From the NCBI GenBank assembly GCA_012972835.1, contig JABDHK010000010.1, positions 186,001 to 250,000 on the forward strand: DNA of 64,000 bases. The letters are read 5' to 3'. Position numbers and translations under genes: made by a program. Position 1 is the stretch's first letter. Every line of letters starts with the position of its first letter. Source of the stretch: Chlorobiaceae bacterium (GTDB taxonomy: Bacteria > Bacteroidota > Chlorobiia > Chlorobiales > Chlorobiaceae). Under the pieces are notes generated by a model. It ran no database searches, was not told the DNA's origin, and saw only the letters and a list, made by a program, of their open reading frames with translations. Of this stretch, positions 47,153-54,447 are shown piece by piece.

Positions 47153-47704
47153 ATGAAAAAAAATATCTGTTTAGCCGCAGGAATTGCAGTGCTACTTCTT
47201 GGCAACCCTCCTTCTGATGTTCACGCGGAAGGCAGAGTACGTTATCATGGATGGAGAGGAGGCCCTCATTGGGGATGGAGAGATCCGTACTGGGGTTGGG
47301 GAGGTCCATATTGGGGATGGAATGAAGAGTATCTGGTTATTGATACCCGACCGAGTTTTATAGTTCTGCCGGGATACGGTTTTTCGGTTTCTGTTGGAAC
47401 GCCCTACGATATGATCTACTACGACAAACTCTATTACATATATAACAACAATAACTGGTATTCTTCACGGTTTTATCGAGGGCCGTGGGTTGTCATTGAG
47501 GAAGATAATCTTCCGGATGTCATAAAACACAATCGTATTGAGGAGATACGGAAAGCCCGTGATGTGGAGTCTGATAATAAGAAAAATAAAAATGATGGTA
47601 ATCAGGATAACCGGGGCCATCATGGCGATATAAATAGCGGTAAAAATCTAAATAATAGTCATGGTGAAACTCCTTTACATGGTAACGAAAAAAATGATAA
47701 CTGA
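47153..47704 (+). CDS. Secreted WGW-repeat protein of unknown function
   Basis: 183 aa. A signal peptide (MKKNICLAAGIAVLLLGN, cleavage after HAE) is followed by a Trp/Gly repeat (HWGWRDPYWGWGGPYWGW), a central part rich in Tyr (IYYDKLYYIYNNNNWYSSRF) with YRGPWVVIEEDNLP, and a polar Asn/Gly/His tail. The centre resembles short periplasmic proteins of the YXWGXW kind. Ribosome site AACAGGAG. Same direction as, and 59 bp before, the outer-membrane protein gene. Confidence 0.75.
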   Translation: MKKNICLAAGIAVLLLGNPPSDVHAEGRVRYHGWRGGPHWGWRDPYWGWGGPYWGWNEEYLVIDTRPSFIVLPGYGFSVSVGTPYDMIYYDKLYYIYNNNNWYSSRFYRGPWVVIEEDNLPDVIKHNRIEEIRKARDVESDNKKNKNDGNQDNRGHHGDINSGKNLNNSHGETPLHGNEKNDN

Positions 47705-47763
47705 AAGCTTCAATCAAAAGAGTTCAGGATACGCTTTCAATTAACGAATAAACTGATAAAACA

Positions 47764-48507
47764 ATGAAAAAGATAGTAACGGCACTACTGGTGGCTGGCG
47801 CAGGATTGTGGGCCTCCACGGCTTCAGCCGAAGATACCAGGATTGATAGACGGGCAATACCGGATTCAGCCATTGAAACCGGGAATGGCATGTGGTCACC
47901 AGCTCCATCGCCAACAGTTATCTATGGGCGTCCGGGAAGGTTTTTAGCGCCAGCATCATCAACAGAAGGCGCTTATGTCAGTGCCAGTGTTGGCGAGGCG
48001 GCGATGAACAATGTTAATTTCAGCAACTATAACGGGTTCGGTCGCTATAACTCAGGCATTACCATGCTCGGAGCTGTAGGTTATGGTTTCAAAAACAACT
48101 GTCGACTTGAGGGCGAAGTTGGTTATCAGGCGAACGACAATAATAATGATTATTATGGGGCAAGTTTCAATAACAGAAATATCTCCGTGCTCTCCTTTCT
48201 GGCTAATGGCTACTATGATATCCCTGTTTTCGGCGGAGCTCAACCCTATATAACGGCAGGTATAGGCGTTGCTAACGTCAATGCCAACGGCATTATTGCG
48301 CAGGGTGGGTTACCAAACATTCCCTCAGTCAATGAAACGGCATTTGCTTACCAGCTTGGTGTAGGTATTACAATTCCGATCAACAACAACATAAAGCTTG
48401 ATGCCCGCTATCGTTACTTTGCAACCAATGTTATTGTAGATTCCCTGTTCGACAACACGAGACTATCAAGCAACAGTGTCCTTCTTGGACTTAAGATCGG
48501 AATCTGA
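47764..48507 (+). CDS. Outer-membrane beta-barrel protein (opacity-protein fold)
   Basis: 247 aa with signal peptide (VTALLVAGAGLWASTASAE). After a 55-residue linker the chain alternates polar and hydrophobic residues in eight strands: YVSASVGEA, ITMLGAVGYGF, CRLEGEVGYQ, LSFLANGYYDI, PYITAGIGVANV, FAYQLGVGITI, IKLDARYRYF, SVLLGLKIGI (C-terminal). This is the fold of OmpW/Opa-like small barrels. Role is structural or adhesive, not known. A hairpin (48525-48564) follows. Confidence 0.83.
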   Translation: MKKIVTALLVAGAGLWASTASAEDTRIDRRAIPDSAIETGNGMWSPAPSPTVIYGRPGRFLAPASSTEGAYVSASVGEAAMNNVNFSNYNGFGRYNSGITMLGAVGYGFKNNCRLEGEVGYQANDNNNDYYGASFNNRNISVLSFLANGYYDIPVFGGAQPYITAGIGVANVNANGIIAQGGLPNIPSVNETAFAYQLGVGITIPINNNIKLDARYRYFATNVIVDSLFDNTRLSSNSVLLGLKIGI

Positions 48508-48524
48508 TCTGGAAGATCATAATC

Positions 48525-48564
48525 ATTGGGCAGGAAGAGTTGTTTTCTACTTTTGCTGCCCAAT
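48525..48564 (+). terminator. Hairpin after the barrel gene
   Basis: ATTGGGCAG (48525-48533) and CTGCCCAAT (48556-48564), perfect 9-bp stem, 22-nt loop, between convergent genes ending 48507 and 48589. No T-run follows on the plus strand. Confidence 0.5.
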
Positions 48565-48588
48565 GCCCCCCTGTTGAGGAGTAGGTGG

Positions 48589-48828
48589 TCACGATTTATT
48601 GATGGTTGAAACTTCAGGCTCTTGAACCGATGATGTGGTCACAGCAGACTTTTCAATTGCTGCTGGAGCGTGAACAACCTTGTTTATTTCAGATTCAATG
48701 TCAGCCTGTGCTTTTTTGAACTCTCGTATACCTTTTCCCATTCCCTTCATCAGTTCAGGTAGTTTCGATGGGCCAAACAATAACAGAACGACACCGCCGA
48801 TTAGTACTAAATCCATCTCTCCAAACAT
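48589..48828 (-). CDS. tatA: Twin-arginine translocase subunit TatA/E
   Basis: 79 aa: N-terminal membrane helix ([20 protein letters not shown]) with the FG-P hinge, then the amphipathic helix [19 protein letters not shown] and a polar tail. It forms the oligomeric pore of the Tat pathway for folded proteins. tatC and tatB are not in the window. It is a single gene between the barrel protein and tolB. Confidence 0.93.
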   Translation of the reverse strand: MFGEMDLVLIGGVVLLLFGPSKLPELMKGMGKGIREFKKAQADIESEINKVVHAPAAIEKSAVTTSSVQEPEVSTINKS

Positions 48829-48924
48829 AGTGGCTCCTCTTCAGTTAGATTTCAATAAAATCAGTTACTTAATAAAAAATAGACATAAAATTTATACAAA
48901 TGAAGAGCAAAAGCATTGATTTTG

Positions 48925-50244
48925 CTACTTTCGGAACAATGACCATGAGGGCTGCATCTCTTCACCTTCGCCCTGCAATAAACGTCTCTGATTTTCTCCT
49001 GACGAATTCATAATAAATAATTTTTTCTTACCCTGACGGTTTGATGAAAATACAATCATCTCTCCATTCGGAGACCAGGATGGATGTTCGTTTTCACCGG
49101 AATTTCTTGTCAACTGCTGCAGCCCCGATCCATCAACATTTATAACAAATAAATCGATTTCACCCCTGCCTTGCATTGTTGAGTAGGCAATTTTATCACC
49201 TGCTGGTGACCATGATGGCTGGGTATTATAGCGTCCACTAAAGGTAAGCCGCCGAGCCTCGCCAGACTGAATATCCTGGATAAAGATTTGAGGTGATCCG
49301 TTTCGCGATGAAACAAATGCCATTTTACTGCCATCGGGTGAAAATGTTGGAGAAACATCTATCCCCCTGTTGTTTGTAACCCTTCGGGAGAGAGAGCCAT
49401 CGGGTTTAACAAGGTAGATGTTCTGATTCCCTTCAAAGGAGAGGGTCGTTGCTACCTCGCTGTTATTTCTCCAGCCAGGTGCAATGCTGACTCCGCTTTT
49501 GCTTGCTGCTGAAGTTTTTTTGTCCGACAAGTTTTTAATATAAAGAGCTGGTCTGCCAGAAGTAAAATCAGTATAGGCAAGATAGTGCCCATCAGGTGAA
49601 AGTGTCGGGGTGAGGGAAATCGATCGGGTTGAGGTCAGTTGTTCAAGCCCCTGTCCGTCAAAATCACACTCATAGATCTCCTTGAACCCTGTTTTATTTG
49701 AAACAAAGACAATCCTGCTGCCAAAAACCGATTTTTTACCGGTTAAAAGCTCAATAAGGTCTTCACAGAATGCATGGCCCATCGAACGAAGCTGCTCTTC
49801 CTTGCCGGTATAGGTTTTTTTCATGAGTGGCTTTGCACTTGCAGTCTCGAACACCTCCACATCAAGATTGATCATACCTGATTTTTTTGATACGGTTCCG
49901 CCAGCATAGATCTCTGCACCTATAGAATTAAGGGCTCCGAAATTAATAACTGAGTTTTTCTGGTCACCGGACTCTTTCACGTTGAGTGGGGGAGAAATCA
50001 GTGTAAAAATTTTCGTAAAATCAAGGCCGTCATGCACAATAGTATTGAGACTCTGAGCCCATCCACTCTCTTTTTTTCCCTGTGCATCCGGTTTGTTGAG
50101 TACCAGTGTGATTTTACCTGTTCCCTCCTTGCGGATGGAGATATAATCTCCAGCAATCTCCGCTGCGGTAAGGTGCCGCGGAATAAAAAATAAAGCACAT
50201 AAAACAATCATAATGCCAGGAACGGCATGTCTTGAAAATAGCAT
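48925..50244 (-). CDS. tolB: Tol-Pal system beta-propeller protein TolB
   Basis: 439 aa with signal peptide (PGIMIVLCALFFIPRHLTAAE). N-terminal domain (30-185), then a six-bladed propeller with repeats such as SLTPTLSPDGHYLAYTDF, VSPTFSPDGSKMAFVSS, NTQPSWSPAGDKIAYST and HPSWSPNGEMIVFSSN. It is periplasmic and links Pal to Tol inner-membrane proteins; other tol genes are not adjacent. The 283-bp gap behind it (50245-50527) contains only the terminator at 50471-50509 and AT-rich sequence. Confidence 0.9.
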   Translation of the reverse strand: MLFSRHAVPGIMIVLCALFFIPRHLTAAEIAGDYISIRKEGTGKITLVLNKPDAQGKKESGWAQSLNTIVHDGLDFTKIFTLISPPLNVKESGDQKNSVINFGALNSIGAEIYAGGTVSKKSGMINLDVEVFETASAKPLMKKTYTGKEEQLRSMGHAFCEDLIELLTGKKSVFGSRIVFVSNKTGFKEIYECDFDGQGLEQLTSTRSISLTPTLSPDGHYLAYTDFTSGRPALYIKNLSDKKTSAASKSGVSIAPGWRNNSEVATTLSFEGNQNIYLVKPDGSLSRRVTNNRGIDVSPTFSPDGSKMAFVSSRNGSPQIFIQDIQSGEARRLTFSGRYNTQPSWSPAGDKIAYSTMQGRGEIDLFVINVDGSGLQQLTRNSGENEHPSWSPNGEMIVFSSNRQGKKKLFIMNSSGENQRRLLQGEGEEMQPSWSLFRK

Positions 50245-50470
50245 GGCAATAGTAAAAATCTTGAATGTTATAGGAGATATCGAGCAATCCTAACGTATCG
50301 AATACGGAAAAGAAAAACAATAATAAAGCACGGTTGTAAAAATGTATCTTTTTTTAATCATATCGAAATAATTATACCATAACAGTAACATTTTTGTGAA
50401 CAGGCATTGATATTGAGTGCTTATATTTGCCGGGTTTTTTCGGTTCGGGTTGACTGGGGAGTTATTCATA

Positions 50471-50509
50471 AAAAAAGCAGGCCGGAGAGAAATGAAGGCC
50501 TGCTTTTTT
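50471..50509. terminator. Strong bidirectional terminator
   Basis: AAAAAAGCAGGCC (50471-50483) pairs with GGCCTGCTTTTTT (50497-50509) around a 13-nt loop, so a T-run follows the GC stem on both strands. It ends the Spy-like gene (stop 50528, minus). Confidence 0.9.
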
Positions 50510-50527
50510 TTATGACAAAGGTTTTAT

Positions 50528-51115
50528 TTATTCAAACCTTCTGCCAAAATGTCCATGAAGTTCTCGGGCATCTCTTATTGTCTGCAATTTTTCGCGCTGA
50601 GCTGGCGTCAGTATTGAGGCAAGTTCTGACATATGATGACTTTTCAGGCGGGCAAGCGATGCATGTTTTTTGCCGATTTGGCCGGAAAGCTCTTCAATTT
50701 TATTCTGGTCAGGATTTACTTTGAAGGACTCAGCCTGAAGCGCTTGGTTTAAAGTCTGAAGCTCCTTTCGTTCTGCAATGACAAGAGTGAACTGTTTCTC
50801 ACGGAGCTCCTTGACTTGAGCACTTTGGCTCTCGTTTAATCCAAGTCTTTCCTGCAATCCGTGCCTTCTGCACTCAGCTCCTCTTCCTTCTGGTGACCTC
50901 ATAAAGTGCTCGCGATTTTCCGGCCCGAGTTCGGCAAGTCTTTTATGCCACTCCTGCCGATAGGCAATTCGCTCTTCAATTGAAGCGTTATGAATTTTCG
51001 CCCGCAGCTTGCCAAGTTCAGCGTCTGAGTAGTGGCTGTAATCCGTTGCGGCTGAAGCAACACTTCCAAAACCAAGCAGTGTCGCTGTTAACACCATCAT
51101 CACTCTCTTTTTCAT
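50528..51115 (-). CDS. Periplasmic Spy/CpxP-like LTXXQ protein
   Basis: 195 aa with signal peptide (VLTATLLGFGSVASAA). The mature protein is helical and charged. LGLNESQSAQVKELREKQ and LTPAQREKLQTIR are the two LTXXQ-type motifs of the Spy/CpxP family of periplasmic chaperones and metal-stress proteins. It is on the minus strand, divergent from the sigma-54 activator gene. Whether that activator controls it is not visible. Confidence 0.82.
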   Translation of the reverse strand: MKKRVMMVLTATLLGFGSVASAATDYSHYSDAELGKLRAKIHNASIEERIAYRQEWHKRLAELGPENREHFMRSPEGRGAECRRHGLQERLGLNESQSAQVKELREKQFTLVIAERKELQTLNQALQAESFKVNPDQNKIEELSGQIGKKHASLARLKSHHMSELASILTPAQREKLQTIRDARELHGHFGRRFE

Positions 51116-51336
51116 CGTTTTTTTCAGTTTATTCTTATGTTAATAAAAGGTCTAACTCTTGATAATCGTATATCTCGATAGGTCTTATTTATTTCTTCAT
51201 GTATTTCGACGACAGTTGTTTTAAAAACTTGTGCACCATTAAAAACTTTTTACGCGTTTTCGGGAATGGGATAGCATGTATATTTGATTATAATTTTGGA
51301 GTGGCTGAACAACATGGTAATTACATCGCTTTTCAA

Positions 51337-52674
51337 ATGATATCCCTTAACGTACTTGTAGTCGATGATGAAATTAATATCCGTAAGACTTTAACAGTTT
51401 TTCTGGAATCCCGTGGTCATCATGTCAAAGCGGTAAGTAATTCGCGTGATGCAATGACTGTGGCTGAGCTGCAGGTTTTTGACCTCGCATTTGTCGATTT
51501 GCGTTTGGGAACGGATAAGGGCCTTGATCTTGTGGACTCGCTGTTAAAAGCTTATCCATGGATAAAGGTTGTGGTTATTACTGCCTATGCGTCTATAGAG
51601 AGTGCTGTTGAAGCCATGAAACGTGGTGCTGTCGACTATATTGCCAAGCCGTTTACACCCGTCCAGCTTGAGCTTATTACTGAACGACTTGCTGCGGTAT
51701 GTGGTATGGAAAGGCGTATTGCATCGTTGCAGGAAGATCTTACCAGGATTCATCCAGAAGCAAATTTCAACTCATTGTATCCCTCCATGCAGCGAGCAGT
51801 CGAGTTGGCTAGGCAGGTTGCTGGTTCTGAAGCAGTAGTGTTGTTAAGAGGACCAAGCGGGACAGGGAAAACTGTTCTTGCTCGTTCCATTCATCATTGG
51901 AGTCGCCGTGCGGAGAAACCATTCGGAGTTATTTCATGCCCGTCATTAAGTTCTGAACTGCTCGAAAGCGAGCTTTTCGGACATATCAAGGGGGCATTCA
52001 CCGGGGCAGTCAAGGATAATCCTGGAAGGGTCTATTCTTGTGAAGGAGGATCTTTGTTCCTGGATGAAATTGGGGACCTTCCTCTTTCTCTTCAGTCAAA
52101 ACTTCTCCGCTTCATTCAGGAACGTGAATATGAAAGAGTCGGCGATCATCAGACCCGGAAATCTGATGTACGTATTATTGCAGCTACTAATACACCATTA
52201 GAAAAGGCGGTAACTGAAGGTCGTTTCCGTGAGGACCTTTTCTACAGACTAAATGTCATTCAGATTGAACTTCCTCCACTTGCAGGAAGGCCTGATGACA
52301 TTGAACAGCTTGCCCGGAATATGCTGCAATTTTTTGCTGCCCAGAACCATAAAAGCCTTACAGGATTTACAGATGATTCTTTGGAAGCTCTGAGAAACTA
52401 TTCCTGGCCTGGTAATATCCGGGAGTTACGCAATGCTATTGAACGCGCAGCTATTTTAAGCAAAACAGAACTTATAGGCACTGAAGTTCTTCCGGATACA
52501 ATTCTTGCTACAGCTCATAAAGCATTCAATGGAAATCCGTTAACCCTGGAAGAACTTGAAGAGGCTCATATACGCACTATTCTTACTTCAACAAAGTCGT
52601 TACAAGAGGCGGCCAAGGTTTTGGGTATTGATCAGGCAACGCTCTGGAGAAAAAGAAAGCAATACATGATGTAA
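51337..52674 (+). CDS. Sigma-54-dependent response regulator (NtrC/AlgB type)
   Basis: 445 aa from ATG 51337 (MISLNVLVVDDE). The frame is open 46 codons further up, with no family similarity. Receiver with phosphoacceptor Asp in LAFVDLRLG (about 53), AAA+ domain with Walker A GPSGTGKT, sigma-54 contact loop GAFTGA, SLFLDEIGD and the arginine-finger part FREDLFYRLNV, and a Fis-type HTH at the end (LQEAAKVLGIDQATLWRKRKQ). It activates sigma-54 promoters. Such promoters with a shared upstream palindrome lie at 52907 and 54407, before the Nif11/PII genes and the kinase-kdp operon. The AlgB-like type matches the KinB-like kinase at 54448. Confidence 0.94.
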   Translation: MISLNVLVVDDEINIRKTLTVFLESRGHHVKAVSNSRDAMTVAELQVFDLAFVDLRLGTDKGLDLVDSLLKAYPWIKVVVITAYASIESAVEAMKRGAVDYIAKPFTPVQLELITERLAAVCGMERRIASLQEDLTRIHPEANFNSLYPSMQRAVELARQVAGSEAVVLLRGPSGTGKTVLARSIHHWSRRAEKPFGVISCPSLSSELLESELFGHIKGAFTGAVKDNPGRVYSCEGGSLFLDEIGDLPLSLQSKLLRFIQEREYERVGDHQTRKSDVRIIAATNTPLEKAVTEGRFREDLFYRLNVIQIELPPLAGRPDDIEQLARNMLQFFAAQNHKSLTGFTDDSLEALRNYSWPGNIRELRNAIERAAILSKTELIGTEVLPDTILATAHKAFNGNPLTLEELEEAHIRTILTSTKSLQEAAKVLGIDQATLWRKRKQYMM

Positions 52675-52838
52675 TTCCACAGCCTCCCATGCTACTTCAC
52701 TCCCATTTGAACCTGCTCAATCAGCAATAAAACCAGGTACGCGATAATCCATTGGTGACCTCATTGCTACAGGGTTAAGACTCTCTTTTTTATGCTGATA
52801 CATGTGCATCGCAAAATGCAATTACCTTAACGGTATTT

Positions 52839-52855
52839 CCTTGATTTCTGCAAGG
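52839..52855 (+). promoter_or_regulatory. Candidate activator site (UAS), copy 1
   Basis: CCTTG-ATTTCTG-CAAGG, an inverted repeat with 7-bp spacer, identical to 54339-54355 and at the same distance (about 70 bp) from its -24/-12 element. Probable binding site of the sigma-54 activator encoded at 51337. Confidence 0.6.
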
Positions 52856-52906
52856 TATCTCTTCCCGCTTTCTATTTTTTCCCTTGATTTATCTGAGAAA
52901 AATCAA

Positions 52907-52923
52907 TTGGCATGCCATTTGTA
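52907..52923 (+). promoter_or_regulatory. Sigma-54 promoter, copy 1, before the Nif11-like gene
   Basis: TTGGCATG-CCAT-TTGTA against the consensus YTGGCACG-N4-TTGCW. Two mismatches: CACG is CATG and the -12 GC is GT. Spacing is exact. Transcription would start near 52934 and reach the Nif11-like gene (ATG 53004). Confidence 0.55.
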
Positions 52924-53003
52924 AATAATTAAAAGAGGAATCAATATGATTGGCATACTGGTATTTCATAAGAATATATGAAAAGACAATAGGAGGGTTT
53001 AAG

Positions 53004-53237
53004 ATGTCAATCGAACAAGTAAGAAAATTCATTCGTCAATTAAACTCTGATGAGGAGTTACGATATCGCTTTGAAGCATTCCTTGAAGATGAAGGGTATT
53101 CATTTAAGTCAGATGAGATTATGATAACAGCATGTGAAAAAATGAGGGTGCATCGTCACTTTGACGAAAACATCCAGAAAAGCTCTTATCTCACTGGTTA
53201 TCAGTATTGGTCAGATAACGGGGGCATGTTCTTTTGA
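53004..53237 (+). CDS. Nif11-like peptide/protein
   Basis: 77 aa from ATG 53004, with a strong AGGAGGG site that decides the start over the upstream ATG at 52950. MSIEQVRKFIRQLNSDEELR is the N-terminal helix of the Nif11 family, followed by FEAFLEDEGYSFKSDEIMI. Nif11 domains occur in nitrogen fixers and as leaders of ribosomally made peptides. The last 25 residues (NIQKSSYLTGYQYWSDNGG) show no Cys core and no double-Gly cleavage site before them, and no maturase is near, so a RiPP precursor role is not supported. Behind a sigma-54 promoter; PII-like gene follows 87 bp later. Confidence 0.72.
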   Translation: MSIEQVRKFIRQLNSDEELRYRFEAFLEDEGYSFKSDEIMITACEKMRVHRHFDENIQKSSYLTGYQYWSDNGGMFF

Positions 53238-53324
53238 TCAATCCTCTTATCCAGCCAAAAGGCTAAACTTTTAAATGAGTTATCATGTCGCTGCGTCCCC
53301 TTTATTTTGATCAGAAAGGATTAA

Positions 53325-53747
53325 ATGTCTAAATATTGTCGTTACAACCAAAACAAAAATAAAATCATGAAAAAAATTGAAGCCATTATTCGGACAAGCA
53401 AGTATGAAGAGTTAAAACAATATCTTCATGAGATTGATGTTGATTTCTTTTCTTGGTGGGACGTTACTGGACAGGGTAATGACACAAAATTCAAAAAAGA
53501 AATCTATCGGGGAAGTATCAGAGAGACCTCCCTAATTTCCAGACGATTACTATCAATCGTTGTGCGTGACATTAATTTGGAGAAAACCATCAACTGTATT
53601 TTAAAGCACGCTAATACCGGAGTGGTCGGAGATGGCAAAATCTTTGTTTCGGAGATTACAGGAGCCTACAGAATCCGAACTGGTGAAAGCGGTGATGAAT
53701 CACTTTACATCAATAACTCCTCATTACATGAATATGATTTCCATTAA
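53325..53747 (+). CDS. PII-like signalling protein without the uridylylation Tyr
   Basis: 140 aa. From Met15 it is a PII protein: KKIEAIIRTSKYEELKQYL, the B-loop TGVVGDGKIFVSEI and RIRTGESGDES are classical. The T-loop YRGSIRETSLISRR has Arg where GlnB has Tyr51, so UMP modification at that residue is not possible. The start ATG 53325 has an AAGGA site while ATG 53367 has none, so a 14-residue extension is likely. It should bind ATP/ADP and perhaps 2-oxoglutarate. Not next to amtB or glnA, which is unusual; the kdp context is noteworthy. A 12-bp hairpin follows. Confidence 0.82.
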   Translation: MSKYCRYNQNKNKIMKKIEAIIRTSKYEELKQYLHEIDVDFFSWWDVTGQGNDTKFKKEIYRGSIRETSLISRRLLSIVVRDINLEKTINCILKHANTGVVGDGKIFVSEITGAYRIRTGESGDESLYINNSSLHEYDFH

Positions 53748-53781
53748 TCACCAGTAACTGGTCAATTGGAAGAGCCCTATG

Positions 53782-53820
53782 ATGAGGTGAGTTCTGTAAA
53801 TACCTTCAAACTCGCCTCAT
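53782..53820 (+). terminator. Hairpin after the PII-like gene
   Basis: ATGAGGTGAGTT (53782-53793) pairs with AACTCGCCTCAT (53809-53820), 12 pairs including one G-U, loop 15 nt, then GACTCTTTTCC. Probable terminator of the Nif11/PII transcript. Confidence 0.65.
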
Positions 53821-53844
53821 GACTCTTTTCCGTTAGTTGGGCTC

Positions 53845-54070
53845 ACCTCCATCAAAAATGCAAGGGCCAATCCGGCCAGCGTCACCGTCAAGGTTAGTTC
53901 GTTCGGTTTTTTCTGTCTAAACGGAGCTTTCAGCCAAGGCAATTATCCAGTCGAGAAACTCGTTTCCAGTCGAGACGGTAATCTTTATAAAAATCCGGTC
54001 GGAGATCACTCTGGTTTCACCCAAGACCCCCGATCGGTAACCACCGGCGTCCCTTACGACCGGTGTTTTC
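53845..54070 (-). pseudogene. kdpB: Inverted fragment of a kdpB gene
   Basis: On the minus strand TPVVRDAGGYRSGVLGETRV and ISDRIFIKITVSTGNEFLDW match KdpB of this window ([20 protein letters not shown], then the [20 protein letters not shown] stretch). After a frameshift [20 protein letters not shown] continues the match. About 75 codons remain, no ends. Orientation is opposite to the intact kdp operon. It differs from intact kdpB at many residues, so it was a separate gene, not a recent copy. Confidence 0.88.
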
Positions 54071-54213
54071 AACTTCCATATAAAATATTGCAAATAACGT
54101 GCCAGATGTAAGATCAAAGAAAACCGGATAGATGTGGTCAATAAAAAGGAGATTGGGAGGGTAATTTGCCCGCTCGACGATCTTGTAACCATGCAAAATT
54201 CAACGTCGACTAT

Positions 54214-54273
54214 CTATTTTAAGTAAAACTGAACTTATAGGCGCTGAAGTTCTACCCGATACAAACCTCGCTT
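54214..54273 (+). pseudogene. Fragment of a second sigma-54 activator gene
   Basis: Sixty bases encode SILSKTELIGAEVLPDTNLA, matching AILSKTELIGTEVLPDTILA of the intact activator (52451-52511). The base differences are mostly at third codon positions, which suggests the lost gene was once functional and diverged before decay. It lies directly before promoter-block copy 2. Confidence 0.8.
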
Positions 54274-54338
54274 CAGATCGTCCTCAGCATAGTCTCCTGT
54301 AGACCGCATTGCAAAACGCAATCCTCTTAACGGTATTT

Positions 54339-54355
54339 CCTTGATTTCTGCAAGG
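54339..54355 (+). promoter_or_regulatory. Candidate activator site (UAS), copy 2
   Basis: CCTTG-ATTTCTG-CAAGG, identical to copy 1 at 52839-52855, centred about 74 bp upstream of the -12 element. Suits an NtrC-type enhancer site. Confidence 0.6.
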
Positions 54356-54406
54356 TATATTTACCCGTATTCCTGCTTTCCCCTTGATTTATGTGAAAAA
54401 GATCAA

Positions 54407-54423
54407 TTGGCACGCTATTTGTA
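54407..54423 (+). promoter_or_regulatory. Sigma-54 promoter of the kinase-kdp operon
   Basis: TTGGCACG-CTAT-TTGTA fits YTGGCACG-N4-TTGCW with one mismatch (GC to GT at -12). Transcription from it would start near 54434, downstream of the ATG at 54430, which supports ATG 54448 as the kinase start. Confidence 0.7.
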
Positions 54424-54447
54424 AAATAATTGAAAAGAAAAATCAAT

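Larger units (their letters stand above)
52811..52959 (+). repeat. Promoter-block duplication, copy 1
   Basis: About 150 bp closely similar to 54311-54460: TTAACGGTATTTCCTTGATT and on through the palindrome, the -24/-12 element, and the codons ATG ATT GGC ATA that begin the kinase gene in copy 2. After GGCATAC the two diverge. Here the reading continues only as far as TGA at 52979-52981, giving an 11-codon mini-ORF (52946-52981). Confidence 0.88.
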
